A stretch of DNA of 64,000 nucleotides, taken from NCBI GenBank assembly GCA_050246915.1, contig JBFWVD010000006.1, forward strand, positions 29,529 through 93,528, written 5' to 3'. The notes beneath the pieces are model-generated. The model did not search any database, was not told where the DNA came from, and worked only from the letters and a program-made list of their open reading frames with translations. Positions 26,021 to 35,095 of the stretch are shown here, one piece after another (within the stretch, counting starts at the first letter, position 1; each line of letters starts with the position of its first letter). A program made the position numbers and the translations under genes. This DNA comes from JBFWVD01 sp050246915. GTDB taxonomy: Bacteria > Actinomycetota > Acidimicrobiia > Acidimicrobiales > Ilumatobacteraceae.

Positions 26021-26033
26021 GTATACGATATAC
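26021..26033. promoter_or_regulatory. Palindromic operator in the divergent promoter region
   Basis: GTATACGATATAC: arms GTATA/TATAC around CGA, the most AT-rich stretch of the 181-base intergenic region between the MaoC-like and acyl-CoA dehydrogenase starts. TATA-containing palindromes of this size are typical sites for FCD-type GntR regulators, and such a gene closes the right-hand operon (30289). It could overlap the -10 elements of both promoters. A second, looser repeat CCCAA-N6-TTGGG is at 26061-26076. Confidence 0.55.
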
Positions 26034-26114
26034 ACGTCCGGCGTCGGCAGCGACCGATCGCCCAAGTGTTGTTGGGTCGGCGTGGGGACGATCAGTACGG
26101 AGAGGGGGAGTTCC

Positions 26115-27377
26115 GTGGCAGACAGCGAGCGGCTCGCGATCACTGCGACGTCCGGCGACGACGAGATCGAAGCGGCCGTGCGTCACTGGGTGGAGGACAA
26201 CATCCCCGAGACGTGGCGCCAGGCGGCAACCATCGGTCACGATGCCATCCGCGCCGTGCGCTCCCGAGAGGCGTACAACGCGTGGTACCCGGTGTTCGCC
26301 GCCTCAGGTCTGGTGATGGCGACCTGGCCGGTCCCCTACGGCGGACTGGGACTCACACCGCGCCAGGCGCGCCTGGCCGAAATGGTCATCGCGCCGTTCA
26401 ACCTCGGGCGTCTGAACCCGCTCGGACTCCACAATGCGGCGTCGGCTCTGTTCGCCCACGGCACCGAGGATCAGCGGTTGCGTTTCCTCCCGCCGATGGT
26501 GGCCAACGTGGAGCGTTGGTGCCAGATGTTCAGCGAGCCGAACGCCGGCTCCGATCTGGCGTCGTTGGCCATGCGTGCCGAGCGCGACGGCGATGAGTGG
26601 ATTCTCACCGGACAGAAGGTGTGGAGCACGTGGGCGCACGCGTCGGAGTTCGCCATCTGTCTCGCCCGCACCGATCCCAGTGTTCCCAAGCGCCAGGGCA
26701 TCACCTACTTCATCGTCGATCTGCGAGCACCCGGAGTCGAGGTGCGACCGCTGCGACACATGGGCGGGTTGGTCGAATTCAACGAGGTATGGCTCGACGA
26801 GGTCCGCATCCCCGACTTCCATCGCATCGGCGCGGTGGGTGACGGATGGCGTGTCGCGGCGGCCACCTTGTCGGGGGAACGTCAGATGTCTGCGGGCTCG
26901 GGTTCCGGCGGTATGGAGCGCATCGGGGGTATGGGGGCCGATCATCTGATCGATCGGGTGCGGGACACCGCCCCATCGCCGATCGTGCGTCAACAGATCA
27001 TGCGGGTCTACATCGAGGAGCGCATCCGACGTTGGACCAACGATCGGGTGCGTGCCACCGTGAAAGCGGGCGGAACTCCGGGTCCCGCCGCGTCCATCGG
27101 CAAGGTCCATCAAGGCTCACTGAATCAGGCCATCCAACGCACGGCCACCGACCTGCTCGGCCTCGACGCCATCGCGTGGCCGACCGGGGCAGACTCGGAC
27201 TGGACCAATTCGATGCCGCTCACGGTGAAGGGGATGTTCCGCAGCATCGCCAACACCATCGAAGGCGGCACCACCGAGGTCAACAAGAACGTCCTCGGTG
27301 AGCAGATCCTCGGGCTTCCTCGCGAGCCCGACCAGTTCCACGGGCAGCCGTGGCAGGACATCCCTCGCAACGGTTGA
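26115..27377 (+). CDS. Acyl-CoA dehydrogenase
   Basis: 420 residues from GTG 26115, five bases after AGGGGGAG. FAD-dependent fold: WPVPYGGLGLT near 70, CQMFSEPNAGSDLASL (flavin/substrate loop), WTHASEF-type segment WAHASEFAICLART, and the C-terminal IANTIEGGTTEVNKNVLGEQILGLPRE. It introduces the alpha-beta double bond into an acyl-CoA using FAD. Actinobacterial relatives often work on sterol or branched side-chain CoAs, sometimes as heteromers. First gene of the right catabolic operon, with hydratases and a ligase after it. Confidence 0.9.
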   Translation: MADSERLAITATSGDDEIEAAVRHWVEDNIPETWRQAATIGHDAIRAVRSREAYNAWYPVFAASGLVMATWPVPYGGLGLTPRQARLAEMVIAPFNLGRLNPLGLHNAASALFAHGTEDQRLRFLPPMVANVERWCQMFSEPNAGSDLASLAMRAERDGDEWILTGQKVWSTWAHASEFAICLARTDPSVPKRQGITYFIVDLRAPGVEVRPLRHMGGLVEFNEVWLDEVRIPDFHRIGAVGDGWRVAAATLSGERQMSAGSGSGGMERIGGMGADHLIDRVRDTAPSPIVRQQIMRVYIEERIRRWTNDRVRATVKAGGTPGPAASIGKVHQGSLNQAIQRTATDLLGLDAIAWPTGADSDWTNSMPLTVKGMFRSIANTIEGGTTEVNKNVLGEQILGLPREPDQFHGQPWQDIPRNG

Positions 27378-27400
27378 GCGAGGATGGCACAAGGAGAGCG

Positions 27401-28177
27401 ATGAGCGCCTACGACCACATCCGCATCGAGCGCCAGGGTCCGGTCGGCTGGCTCCTCAACGCTCGACCCGAATCGGACAACGCCATGAACCGCGCCATGG
27501 CCGACGAGATTGCCGTTGCTTGGCGAGAGCTGGCGGCTGATCGAGACGTCCGGGTCATCGTGCACACCGGCGTCGGCAACGACTTCAGCGTCGGAGCCGA
27601 CGTCGATGATCCCGCCTCCGAGGGCAATGGACGCAGGCAGTTCGATGCGACGTATCCCCCCGTGTGGAAGCCGGTCATCGCTGCTGTCAATGGGAATTGC
27701 GCGGGGGAGGCACTGCGCTTCATCGCTGGCGCCGACGTCGTTATCGCCGCATCCGACGCGCACTTCTACGATCCGCAGGTCACCCTCGGGAATGCGTCAC
27801 TCGAGGCGGTTGCGTTGATCAAGCGCATCCCCGCGGAAGCCGTGATGCGCATGGCGTTCATGGGTGCGCATGAACGCATCGACGCGTTGCGGGCACTCGA
27901 GATCGGGCTCATCTCCGAGGTCGTCGATCCTCCGGCCGAGCTGCGAGATCGAGCCCAAGTCCTGGCCGAGACCATCGCGAGGAACTCACCGGCTGCCATG
28001 GCCGCCACGAAGAAGGCACTGTGGGGTGCATTCGATCTCGGCCTCACTGATGCCTGCCGAGCGGGCGCCGCCCATCTCGTGAGCTTGTGGGGTCACGCCG
28101 ATCAGGCCGAAGGACCACGAGCGTTTGCCGAGAAGCGGGCGCCGGTGTGGCTGGAACTCGAGGGAGAGACCCGATGA
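27401..28177 (+). CDS. Enoyl-CoA hydratase/isomerase family protein
   Basis: 258 residues, strong AAGGAGAG before ATG 27401. Crotonase fold: IRIERQGPVGWLLNARPESDNAMN, TGVGNDFSVGADV oxyanion segment, NGNCAGEALRFIAGADVVIAASDAHFYDP. The position normally GGG in this loop is GEA, and one catalytic Glu position is changed, so exact chemistry (hydration, isomerisation, hydrolysis) is uncertain. Ends with ATGA overlap to the ligase gene. It shares a distinctive sequence style with the hydratase at 29579 (MRMAFMGAHERIDALRA vs LRMALLGRYERIGAHRA), suggesting duplication. Confidence 0.87.
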   Translation: MSAYDHIRIERQGPVGWLLNARPESDNAMNRAMADEIAVAWRELAADRDVRVIVHTGVGNDFSVGADVDDPASEGNGRRQFDATYPPVWKPVIAAVNGNCAGEALRFIAGADVVIAASDAHFYDPQVTLGNASLEAVALIKRIPAEAVMRMAFMGAHERIDALRALEIGLISEVVDPPAELRDRAQVLAETIARNSPAAMAATKKALWGAFDLGLTDACRAGAAHLVSLWGHADQAEGPRAFAEKRAPVWLELEGETR

Positions 28178-29574
28178 ACCTCGCCGATCTGCTCATCGAC
28201 CATCCCTTCACCGATGAGCAACCTCTGTTGCACGATCTGCATCGATCGTGGACTGCGGGCGAAGCCCGCGATGCGGTGTGCGCCCTGGCGGCGCAGATCA
28301 TCGAACTCGATCTGGGTGGACGCGGGGTTGCGGTGAACCTCGACGGCGGCGTCGACGTGGTACTCGCCATGAACGCCATCTGGCACGCCGGTTCGGTCTT
28401 CATCCCGGTCAACCCGCGCTTGCCGTCAGCAGCCGTCGATGAGTTGCTCGATCAACTGCGGCCGGCGGCGATCATCACCGCCGCCGGAATCCGTCGACTC
28501 GATCATGAGCCCACCGTTTACGAGCCGGGCAGTGCGTTCGTGTTGTGGACCTCAGGCACCACCGGCCGACCCAAACCGGTGCTCCAGGGGCATGTCGGCT
28601 ATCTCGAGTTCATCGACCGTGTGCTCGGGCCGCTTCGGGCGAAGGCCACCGATGCCGCCGGATCATCGACACCGACCAAGCCGCCATCGCCGAACCTGAT
28701 CCCTGTGTCGATGGCGCTCAATGCCGGCATCTACAACGCGCTGTTCGGTCTGCGCGCTGGAGCACCCCTGGTGCTCATGGACGGATGGTCCAACCAGGAC
28801 TTCGCCACGCTCGTGCATCGCCATCAGATCCGCTCGACCATCCTCCCACCGGCGGCGATGGTGATGCTCGCCGACGATCCCGACATCGACACGCTCGAAC
28901 CGCTGCGCTATGTCCGATCCATCACCGCTCCCCTCTCGCCGTTCCAAGCCCGCCGGTTCATGGACCGCTATGGGGTAACCGTGCTGAACGGCTACGGCCA
29001 AGCAGAGATCGGAGAGGTCGTCGGATGGACCGCGGCCGACGCCAAGGATCATCCCGAACGCCTGGGGGCGGCAGGTCGGCCACATCCGGGAGTGTCGGTT
29101 CGCATCGATGATCCTGATGCCAACGGTGTGGGCGAACTGCTCATCCGTCCACCTGCGCCGTACGCCGACGCGGTGCGGGCGACGTTGGCCGGTCGCCTGA
29201 CCGATGACGATCACGTCCGATCCGGTGATCTTGCGCGCATCGACGAGGCGGGATTCGTGTGGATCGAGGGTCGCCTCACCGATCTCATCAATCGAGGCGG
29301 GAACAAGATCGTTCCGGAGGAAGTGGAAGAGGTCCTGACCGCCGTTGCGTCGGTGCGCGAGGCGGTCGTCGTGGCGGTACCCGACGATCGGCTCGGCCAG
29401 GTGCCTGTCGCCTTCGTCGTCGAACACCAACCGGTGAGCGACGCCGAACTCGAGGCGGCGTGTCGCGCCCATCTCGTCGCGTACAAGGTCCCGGTCCGTT
29501 TCCACCGGGTCGACGCCATCCCTCGCAGTGAGGTCGGCAAGGTGCTACGTCGAGATTTGCACGAGCCGAGCTGA
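28174..29574 (+). CDS. AMP-dependent acyl-CoA synthetase/ligase
   Basis: 466 residues. Adenylate-forming motifs: WTSGTTGRPK (125-134), NGYGQAEIGE, the SGDLARIDEAGFVWIEGR hinge and C-terminal GNKIVPEEVEEVL and SEVGKVLRRDL with the catalytic Lys. It activates a carboxylate with ATP and CoA. The N-terminal domain is compact compared with the usual 500-550 residues. Start and stop are linked by ATGA overlap to the preceding hydratase; the next hydratase follows four bases later. It likely primes the substrate of this pathway. Confidence 0.88.
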   Translation: MNLADLLIDHPFTDEQPLLHDLHRSWTAGEARDAVCALAAQIIELDLGGRGVAVNLDGGVDVVLAMNAIWHAGSVFIPVNPRLPSAAVDELLDQLRPAAIITAAGIRRLDHEPTVYEPGSAFVLWTSGTTGRPKPVLQGHVGYLEFIDRVLGPLRAKATDAAGSSTPTKPPSPNLIPVSMALNAGIYNALFGLRAGAPLVLMDGWSNQDFATLVHRHQIRSTILPPAAMVMLADDPDIDTLEPLRYVRSITAPLSPFQARRFMDRYGVTVLNGYGQAEIGEVVGWTAADAKDHPERLGAAGRPHPGVSVRIDDPDANGVGELLIRPPAPYADAVRATLAGRLTDDDHVRSGDLARIDEAGFVWIEGRLTDLINRGGNKIVPEEVEEVLTAVASVREAVVVAVPDDRLGQVPVAFVVEHQPVSDAELEAACRAHLVAYKVPVRFHRVDAIPRSEVGKVLRRDLHEPS

Positions 29575-29578
29575 TGAC

Positions 29579-30292
29579 ATGAACAAGGGAGCAGCGACAA
29601 CGCCGCCCGCCGTCTATGAGACCCTCGAGGTGTTCGTCGACGGGCCGGTGGGCTGGTTGGTCTTCAACCGCCCGTCGTCCGGGAACGCCATCAACTCCGT
29701 CATGTTCGAAGATCTCGAACGCGCATGGGCCGAACTCGATCGTGACCCGTCCGTGCGGGTCATCGTCAACACCGGCAACGGCTCGGCGTTCCAGACGGGG
29801 TTGGACGTCATCGAGTTGGCCCGCAACAAGGAAGCCCTGCGGAAGAGCTCTCGCCAGACCCGTGACTTCACGCTCCGCATGACCGGCTGGCACTGCGGTG
29901 TCGGAAAGCCGGTGATCGCCGCTGTCAATGGAACCTGCGCGGGTGGCGGACTCCACTTCGTTGCCGACGCCGACATCGTCGTCGCCGCGGACACGGCGAC
30001 GTTCCTCGATCCGCATGTGTCGGTGGGACAGGTCTCGGCCTACGAGACCATCGGCCTGGTGGCCAAGGCCCGCGCGGAAGCCATCTTGCGTATGGCGCTG
30101 TTGGGCCGATACGAGCGCATCGGTGCACATCGCGCTCGCTCCCTCGGCATCTTGTCCGAGGTCGTCCCCGCGGAGACGCTGCGCGCCCACGCTCAGCAAC
30201 TGGCGGAGACGATCGCTCGCCACGACCCCGAGGTGCTGCGTCAGGTGAAGGCCGCACTGTGGGGTGCCCTCGACAAGCCGGTGAGGCCATGA
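29579..30292 (+). CDS. Enoyl-CoA hydratase/isomerase family protein
   Basis: 237 residues from ATG 29579. Crotonase fold: GPVGWLVFNRPSSGNAIN, NTGNGSAFQTGLDV, NGTCAGGGLHFVADADIVVAADTATFLDPHVSVGQVSAYE. The short C-terminus and the sequence similarity to the hydratase at 27401 indicate a tandem paralog in one operon, perhaps forming a hetero-oligomer or covering consecutive steps. Its stop overlaps the GntR start (ATGA). Confidence 0.85.
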   Translation: MNKGAATTPPAVYETLEVFVDGPVGWLVFNRPSSGNAINSVMFEDLERAWAELDRDPSVRVIVNTGNGSAFQTGLDVIELARNKEALRKSSRQTRDFTLRMTGWHCGVGKPVIAAVNGTCAGGGLHFVADADIVVAADTATFLDPHVSVGQVSAYETIGLVAKARAEAILRMALLGRYERIGAHRARSLGILSEVVPAETLRAHAQQLAETIARHDPEVLRQVKAALWGALDKPVRP

Positions 30293-30978
30293 ACACGGCC
30301 GCTGACAAGCGCCTGAGCACGAGCGACGAAGCGGCTCGACACATCCGGCGCATGATCTTCAACGGTGATGTGGCCCCGGGCGCGCGCATCCCCCAGGACG
30401 AGGTCGCGGAGGCGCTCGGCATCAGTCGCATCCCCGTGCGTGAAGCGTTGATCGGCCTCGAGCGCGATGGGCTCGTCACCATCGAGTTGTATCGGGGGGC
30501 GTTCGTGACGCCCATCGATGCCGACACCATCATCGATCACTATGCGCTGTACGGGCTCACCTTCGCCTTCGCCGCGAGGCGCGCCATCGAGCGGTCCGAC
30601 CGGTCCAGCCTGTCGAGTGATCTTCGCGCCGTGCTCGCCGCGTTGAAGGCGACCGACGACACCGCCGAATTCACGCGACTGGCCGTGCAGTTCAACCAGA
30701 CGGTGGTGCGCGCTTCACGTTCGGCTCGAGTGAAGACATTGCTGCAATCACTGTCCGGGATCGTGCCTGGGGACTTCTTCACGTCCGTTCCCGCGGCCAT
30801 GCCGGCGGTTCGGCGGGGTTTGCAGCAGGTGGCCAAGGCCATCGCCGCCGGTGACATCGACGCCGCCGCGACCGCATACCACCGTCAATACGCCCACGTC
30901 GCCGACGAGGCCGTCAACGTGTTCGCCGAGCGCGGTCTCCTCGCCAGCGATCAAGCGACCAACGGCGGTTCGTCGTAG
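30289..30978 (+). CDS. GntR family transcriptional regulator (FCD domain)
   Basis: 229 residues. N-terminal winged helix (HIRRMIFNGDVAPGARIPQDEVAEALGISRIPVREALIGLERDGLV) and a C-terminal all-helical FCD effector domain with the ligand-region residues in DTIIDHYALYG. FCD regulators respond to carboxylates or acyl-CoAs. It is the last gene of the acyl-CoA dehydrogenase operon (ATGA overlap), so it probably regulates that operon and the divergent one through the palindrome at 26021. Its last 28 bases overlap the convergent Rieske gene. Confidence 0.9.
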   Translation: MNTAADKRLSTSDEAARHIRRMIFNGDVAPGARIPQDEVAEALGISRIPVREALIGLERDGLVTIELYRGAFVTPIDADTIIDHYALYGLTFAFAARRAIERSDRSSLSSDLRAVLAALKATDDTAEFTRLAVQFNQTVVRASRSARVKTLLQSLSGIVPGDFFTSVPAAMPAVRRGLQQVAKAIAAGDIDAAATAYHRQYAHVADEAVNVFAERGLLASDQATNGGSS

Positions 30979-31946
30979 AAGTTCCGCGCCCACTTGCGCA
31001 GCGCGCCATACGGCTTGGCATCTCGCTGCGCGAGCGCAGGGTGCTCGATGTAGATCTGATTGCGCCAGATGACGAAGTCTTCCTCCGGCGTGACGAGATA
31101 GCGCCGCTCGACGAACGATCTCGTCCTGTCGGGCACGATCTCGCCAGTGTCCCCATCTTCCTTCGGCCACCAGATCGAGTAGTGCATGTCCGAGCAGGTG
31201 TCATCGACCGGCGTGGTGAACAGTGCGAGGCGATAGGTGTACGTCCCGGTGAAGATGGAGTAGGTCCCGCCGACACCGAAGTTGACCGAGTCCAAGATGA
31301 GAGCCATCCGCTCACCGTCGCCGTCCGGAACCGGCCAGCCGGTTCGGGTCCGGAACTCATGATGGGTCATGTCGAAGTTCATCAGTACCGGATCGACCGT
31401 TGCCGCGTGCACATACCGGAAGTGGATTCCGTCGGGCGCGTTCTCCATCGGGATCTGCGGGTGCAACGGCTCGTTGCGCCACACCGCTGACAACTCGGGG
31501 TAGCACCGGTAGTAGTCGTCCGCATTGGCGGGCTGTTCGGGAAAGGCGTCGAACACGCTCGGCAGATCCCAGCTCGGTGGCTCACCGGTCGGGTGATGCC
31601 ACACGAAGATGCAGCCGTTGAGCTCCTTGGTGACCCACGGTCGGATGGGATGGCTCGGGTTCGGGCGATCTTCGTACGGGATGAACCGGTTCACGCCATC
31701 GGGACCAAAACCCCACCCGTGATACGGGCACACGACACAGTCACCGACGACCTTTCCCCCGTGTCCGAGATGGGCACCGAGGTGCGGGCAATGGGCATCG
31801 AGGACGTGGACCTCGCCGCTTTCGTCGCGATAGCCCACCATGTGGCGACCGAAGTACTTCATGGGTCGCACGGTGGCCAGCGGGATGTCAGCCGACCAGG
31901 CGACCTGGAACCATCCGGTCGGACGCCATGTGAACGGGACCTTCAT
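30951..31946 (-). CDS. Rieske [2Fe-2S] oxygenase component, KshA/cholesterol-desaturase-like
   Basis: 331 residues. Rieske cluster ligands C53, H55 (CPH) and C73, H76 (CPYH), separated by 17 residues; a mononuclear-iron segment ENAPDGIHFRYVHA supplies H175 and H180. N-terminal WFQVAWSADIPLATVRPMKYFGRHMV is characteristic of the KshA/Neverland-type steroid oxygenases. Such enzymes hydroxylate or desaturate steroid-like rings with a separate reductase. It faces the acyl-CoA operon with a 28-base convergent overlap, supporting a polycyclic or terpenoid substrate for the locus, though the substrate is an inference. Confidence 0.87.
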   Translation of the reverse strand: MKVPFTWRPTGWFQVAWSADIPLATVRPMKYFGRHMVGYRDESGEVHVLDAHCPHLGAHLGHGGKVVGDCVVCPYHGWGFGPDGVNRFIPYEDRPNPSHPIRPWVTKELNGCIFVWHHPTGEPPSWDLPSVFDAFPEQPANADDYYRCYPELSAVWRNEPLHPQIPMENAPDGIHFRYVHAATVDPVLMNFDMTHHEFRTRTGWPVPDGDGERMALILDSVNFGVGGTYSIFTGTYTYRLALFTTPVDDTCSDMHYSIWWPKEDGDTGEIVPDRTRSFVERRYLVTPEEDFVIWRNQIYIEHPALAQRDAKPYGALRKWARNFYDEPPLVA

Positions 31947-32040
31947 CGCTACACCCCCTGCAGACTGTCCCGATCATAGAGATCAATCTGGTGATGAGGG
32001 GCCGCTCGACGCTGCGTGGTGGCCGACCAACCCGAGAGGG

Positions 32041-32328
32041 TCAGACGACCTGGCCGATGACCATCGTCGGTACGACGTTGGTGTAGTTGGCCACGTCGGC
32101 TGCGATCTTGGCGCCGTGGTTGGCCATGGCCGCGTCGAACGCTTTTTTGTTCTCGATGAGCACGAATCCCGACGCCGCCCACGGACCCTTGGCCACGAAG
32201 GACGCTGTCCAGCTCTTGCATGCGCCGCCGAGCGCGTCGGCGAACATCGGCATGTGCGTGGAGCGGTAGTACTCCATGTCGAACGTGGAGTCGTCGGTGC
32301 GGGGGTAGAGGATCGTCACGGAGATCAT
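32041..32328 (-). CDS. EthD-family protein
   Basis: 95 residues from ATG 32328. Small ferredoxin-like fold: MISVTILYPRTDDSTFDMEYYRSTHMPMF with the conserved Tyr/His of EthD, then ASFVAKGPWAASGFVLIENKKAFDAAM. Similar to the EthD proteins next to ether- or aromatic-degrading P450s; role unknown. It reads toward a 94-base gap and then the Rieske gene, so co-transcription with it is possible. Confidence 0.85.
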   Translation of the reverse strand: MISVTILYPRTDDSTFDMEYYRSTHMPMFADALGGACKSWTASFVAKGPWAASGFVLIENKKAFDAAMANHGAKIAADVANYTNVVPTMVIGQVV

Positions 32329-32536
32329 GGGGCCGATTGTGCCATCCCCGTCGTGACACCGGCGCACGCCACATCGAGCAGCACTGCACAGTCCCGACAC
32401 AACGGCGTGAACAGTGTGGGCGTGAATTGTGTTTGAGACACCGTGGTTGGGGGTATCACGACAGCATCACCGTAGGCCTCCGCCCGCTCACGGTGCAGCC
32501 GGCACGCTGGACGGGTCACAACGAACGGCGTGTCCA

Positions 32537-32569
32537 CCGGAGCCCCGGCCATGATGGTCGGGGCTCCGG
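32537..32569 (-). terminator. Strong hairpin after the phosphatase gene
   Basis: CCGGAGCCCCG/CGGGGCTCCGG, an 11-bp perfect stem with an 11-base loop, four bases after the phosphatase stop codon. The strongest terminator-like hairpin of the window. No T-tract. Confidence 0.65.
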
Positions 32570-32573
32570 CGCG

Positions 32574-34955
32574 TCAGCGCAAAGCGATCACGAGCACACA
32601 CGTGTCGTCGGCTCGTGTGTCGGTACTGATCATCGAGACCAGCACATCGCAGAACGCCTCGAGGTCGTCGCGTTCGGAGCGCTGCACCGTCCGCGCCAAT
32701 CGATCGAGTCCGGCATCGATGCTCTCGGTGCGACGCTCGATGAGGCCGTCGGTATAGAGCACCAGCACATCTCCCGCGGAGACCGCCGTGGAGCCGTGGC
32801 GATAGGCGAGTCTGGGCTCGATGCCGAGCATCGAGTCGATCGGACCGTCGAGCCAGAGCGTCTCGCCGTTCGGTCGGACCAGCAGCGGTGGCGGATGCCC
32901 AGCGAGGGTCCATGTCACTGTGCTGTGGGTCGGATCGAGGACGAGGTAGCAGCGCGACGCCAAGGCGTGGGAGCGGACCGCCATCTTGTTCAGACGCGTC
33001 ATCACCACCGCGGTGTCGGGCTCGTCGAAGGACGCGCCCCGCAGCTTGTTGCGCAGTTGCACCATGGCCGCCGCGGCGGGAGAGCCATGGCCGGCGACAT
33101 CGGCGATGACCGCTCCGACCCGGCCCTGCGGGAGATCGAATGCGTCGTACCAATCGCCTCCGATCGGCGCTTCGGACGCCGGCGTGTACCGAGCGGCGAA
33201 CGAAGCCCACTCGACGGCGGGGAACCTGGTCGGCAATGCGGCTTCTTGCAGGACATCGATGGCGACGCGAGCGGCAAGGCGCGCCTCGCGATCAGCCACG
33301 GCGCGTTTCGCGGTCTGAACTTGAGCGGTCACGTCACGCGACGCTGCGATGTAGCCGTCGCCGAGCCGTGACACCTGCAAGCTCCAGAAGCCTTCGATGA
33401 CCCGCCCATCAGGCAGGACATCGGAGTACGGGGCGGCGTCGAGCACGAGCGGCTCCCCCGTCTCGACGACGTCGATGAATCGAGCGAACATTCCCGAGGC
33501 GATCCAGCTCGGGTACAGCTGCAGTACGCGCGCGCCGACGAGATCATCGGCCGAGCGCCCCGCCCCGTCGTTGGATGCCTGGTTGGCGAAGATGATCTCG
33601 AAGTCCACGATCGCTCCGGCTTTGTCGCGTACTGCCGAGGCAACCGCCACATGATCGAGCATGGCGTCGAGGGCCGAACGAAAGCGGTCCTGCTCGCGTT
33701 GCTCCTGCAGCCGGATACGCGAGAGGGCCAGTTCCGACAGGGACGCCACGATGGCGATCAGCTGCCGATCGAGCGGCTCGACGGCGTGCGGATGGGGCCA
33801 GGCCAGATGGACCACGGCGCAAGCCATCTTGCTCGCACCGATCACATCGCGCAGTGGCACCGAGAGGGTCTGTTCGTCGCCCGCAGCCCGTCGCCGATTG
33901 CTCAACGACGGATACACGGTGTCGAACGATGACCCATCCGGGATCTCCACCCATTCGACGCGACGTGCGGCGTCGACCAAGGGGTTCTTCTCGTCGAGCG
34001 ACCAGCGGTGCCGTCGCCACACGGACTCGACGATCGCGTCGTAGCCCTCGACCGATCGGACCTCGAGCTGGTCGCCGGCCAGGCTCACGATGGCGAGTAC
34101 GCAACGAGCCGACAACTCCTTGGCGATGAGCGCCAACACCGAGGAGCCGACCTCCTCCACGGTCATCGCCGCTGATAGATCACTGGCGCATGCGGCGATC
34201 GACTCCGCTCGTTGCTGCGCCCTCGTGGATGCGGTGATGTCCTCGACGATGGCCGCGACGTTTCGCGGCTCGCCTGCCTCAGCAGGCACTGGGTAGTAGT
34301 GCACTCGGAACGACGGCGAACCGATCACCTCAGGACTGACGATGACCTCCATGGGCTCGCCACGATCTCGGACCTTGGCGAGCATCGGTTCGATCACCGC
34401 CGAGGCCATCCCGGGGAGCTCTCCGGGACGCCGGCCGATGTGGTCAGACGGCGCGATCGAGTCGATTGCCGCGAGCGCACGGTTCACACGACGGAATCGG
34501 AGCGCGCCGTCGAACAGCGCCAGGCCGAGGGGAGCGTTGTCGATCACTGCGTCGGTATCTCGGCGCAACCGGCTCTCTCGTGAGACCGCCTCGTCCCAAG
34601 CCGACACCAGCACGAGCACCGTGGCGACGGCCACCACGTACACGCCCAGCGACACCAGGTCGGTGGAGGAGCCGATGCGGAACGACCACGTCGGCGGGAT
34701 GAGGCAGAACCACACCGCCATCGGGGAAGCGATCGCCCCAACCCGAGCGGCGCCGCGACCGCCGAACAATGCGCACAACGCAACCCAGACGATGAGGAGA
34801 GCCGAGGGTCGATATCGACCGGGGTTGTCGCTGGCGAGGGCCAATCCGACGGCAACAGACCATGGACCGACCGCGGCGAGCACCAGGGCCACGGCACGTG
34901 GCAACCGGCGCGCCCCGCCGACGCGCACTGACGGCCAAACGCCTTCGTTCCGCAC
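32574..34955 (-). CDS. Membrane sensor SpoIIE-type phosphatase (DUF4118-PAS-GAF-PAS-PP2C)
   Basis: 793 residues from GTG 34955, chosen for its AGGAGG site five bases upstream; longer starts (ATG 35066, TTG 35099) lack one. Order: a membrane domain of about four helices (17-125) of KdpD/DUF4118 type, PAS (about 135-245; VIDNAPLGLALFDGALRFRRVN), GAF (about 260-410), a second PAS (about 430-550), and SpoIIE PP2C (570-793) with EAPIGGDWYDAF, IADVAGHG, LAGHPPPLL, YTDGLIERR and DTRADDTCVLVI. These dephosphorylate STAS antagonists, so it may feed the partner switch at 6.1-7.1 kb; that link is inference. Confidence 0.87.
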   Translation of the reverse strand: MRNEGVWPSVRVGGARRLPRAVALVLAAVGPWSVAVGLALASDNPGRYRPSALLIVWVALCALFGGRGAARVGAIASPMAVWFCLIPPTWSFRIGSSTDLVSLGVYVVAVATVLVLVSAWDEAVSRESRLRRDTDAVIDNAPLGLALFDGALRFRRVNRALAAIDSIAPSDHIGRRPGELPGMASAVIEPMLAKVRDRGEPMEVIVSPEVIGSPSFRVHYYPVPAEAGEPRNVAAIVEDITASTRAQQRAESIAACASDLSAAMTVEEVGSSVLALIAKELSARCVLAIVSLAGDQLEVRSVEGYDAIVESVWRRHRWSLDEKNPLVDAARRVEWVEIPDGSSFDTVYPSLSNRRRAAGDEQTLSVPLRDVIGASKMACAVVHLAWPHPHAVEPLDRQLIAIVASLSELALSRIRLQEQREQDRFRSALDAMLDHVAVASAVRDKAGAIVDFEIIFANQASNDGAGRSADDLVGARVLQLYPSWIASGMFARFIDVVETGEPLVLDAAPYSDVLPDGRVIEGFWSLQVSRLGDGYIAASRDVTAQVQTAKRAVADREARLAARVAIDVLQEAALPTRFPAVEWASFAARYTPASEAPIGGDWYDAFDLPQGRVGAVIADVAGHGSPAAAAMVQLRNKLRGASFDEPDTAVVMTRLNKMAVRSHALASRCYLVLDPTHSTVTWTLAGHPPPLLVRPNGETLWLDGPIDSMLGIEPRLAYRHGSTAVSAGDVLVLYTDGLIERRTESIDAGLDRLARTVQRSERDDLEAFCDVLVSMISTDTRADDTCVLVIALR

Positions 34956-35095
34956 GTCGACCTCCTCGGGCAAGCGGTCGGATCCAGGGTAACCCCGGCG
35001 CTCGACAACACTCACCTGCGTGTCGTCCCTCCTCCGGGTGACCCGCCCCGCCTCGCCAAGCGACATCGACGCGCGATACCCCGCCGGTCGACCCC

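Noticed and set aside
32220..33371. 383-codon plus-strand frame
   Set aside because: Antisense to the EthD and phosphatase genes, Arg/His-rich, no ribosome site.
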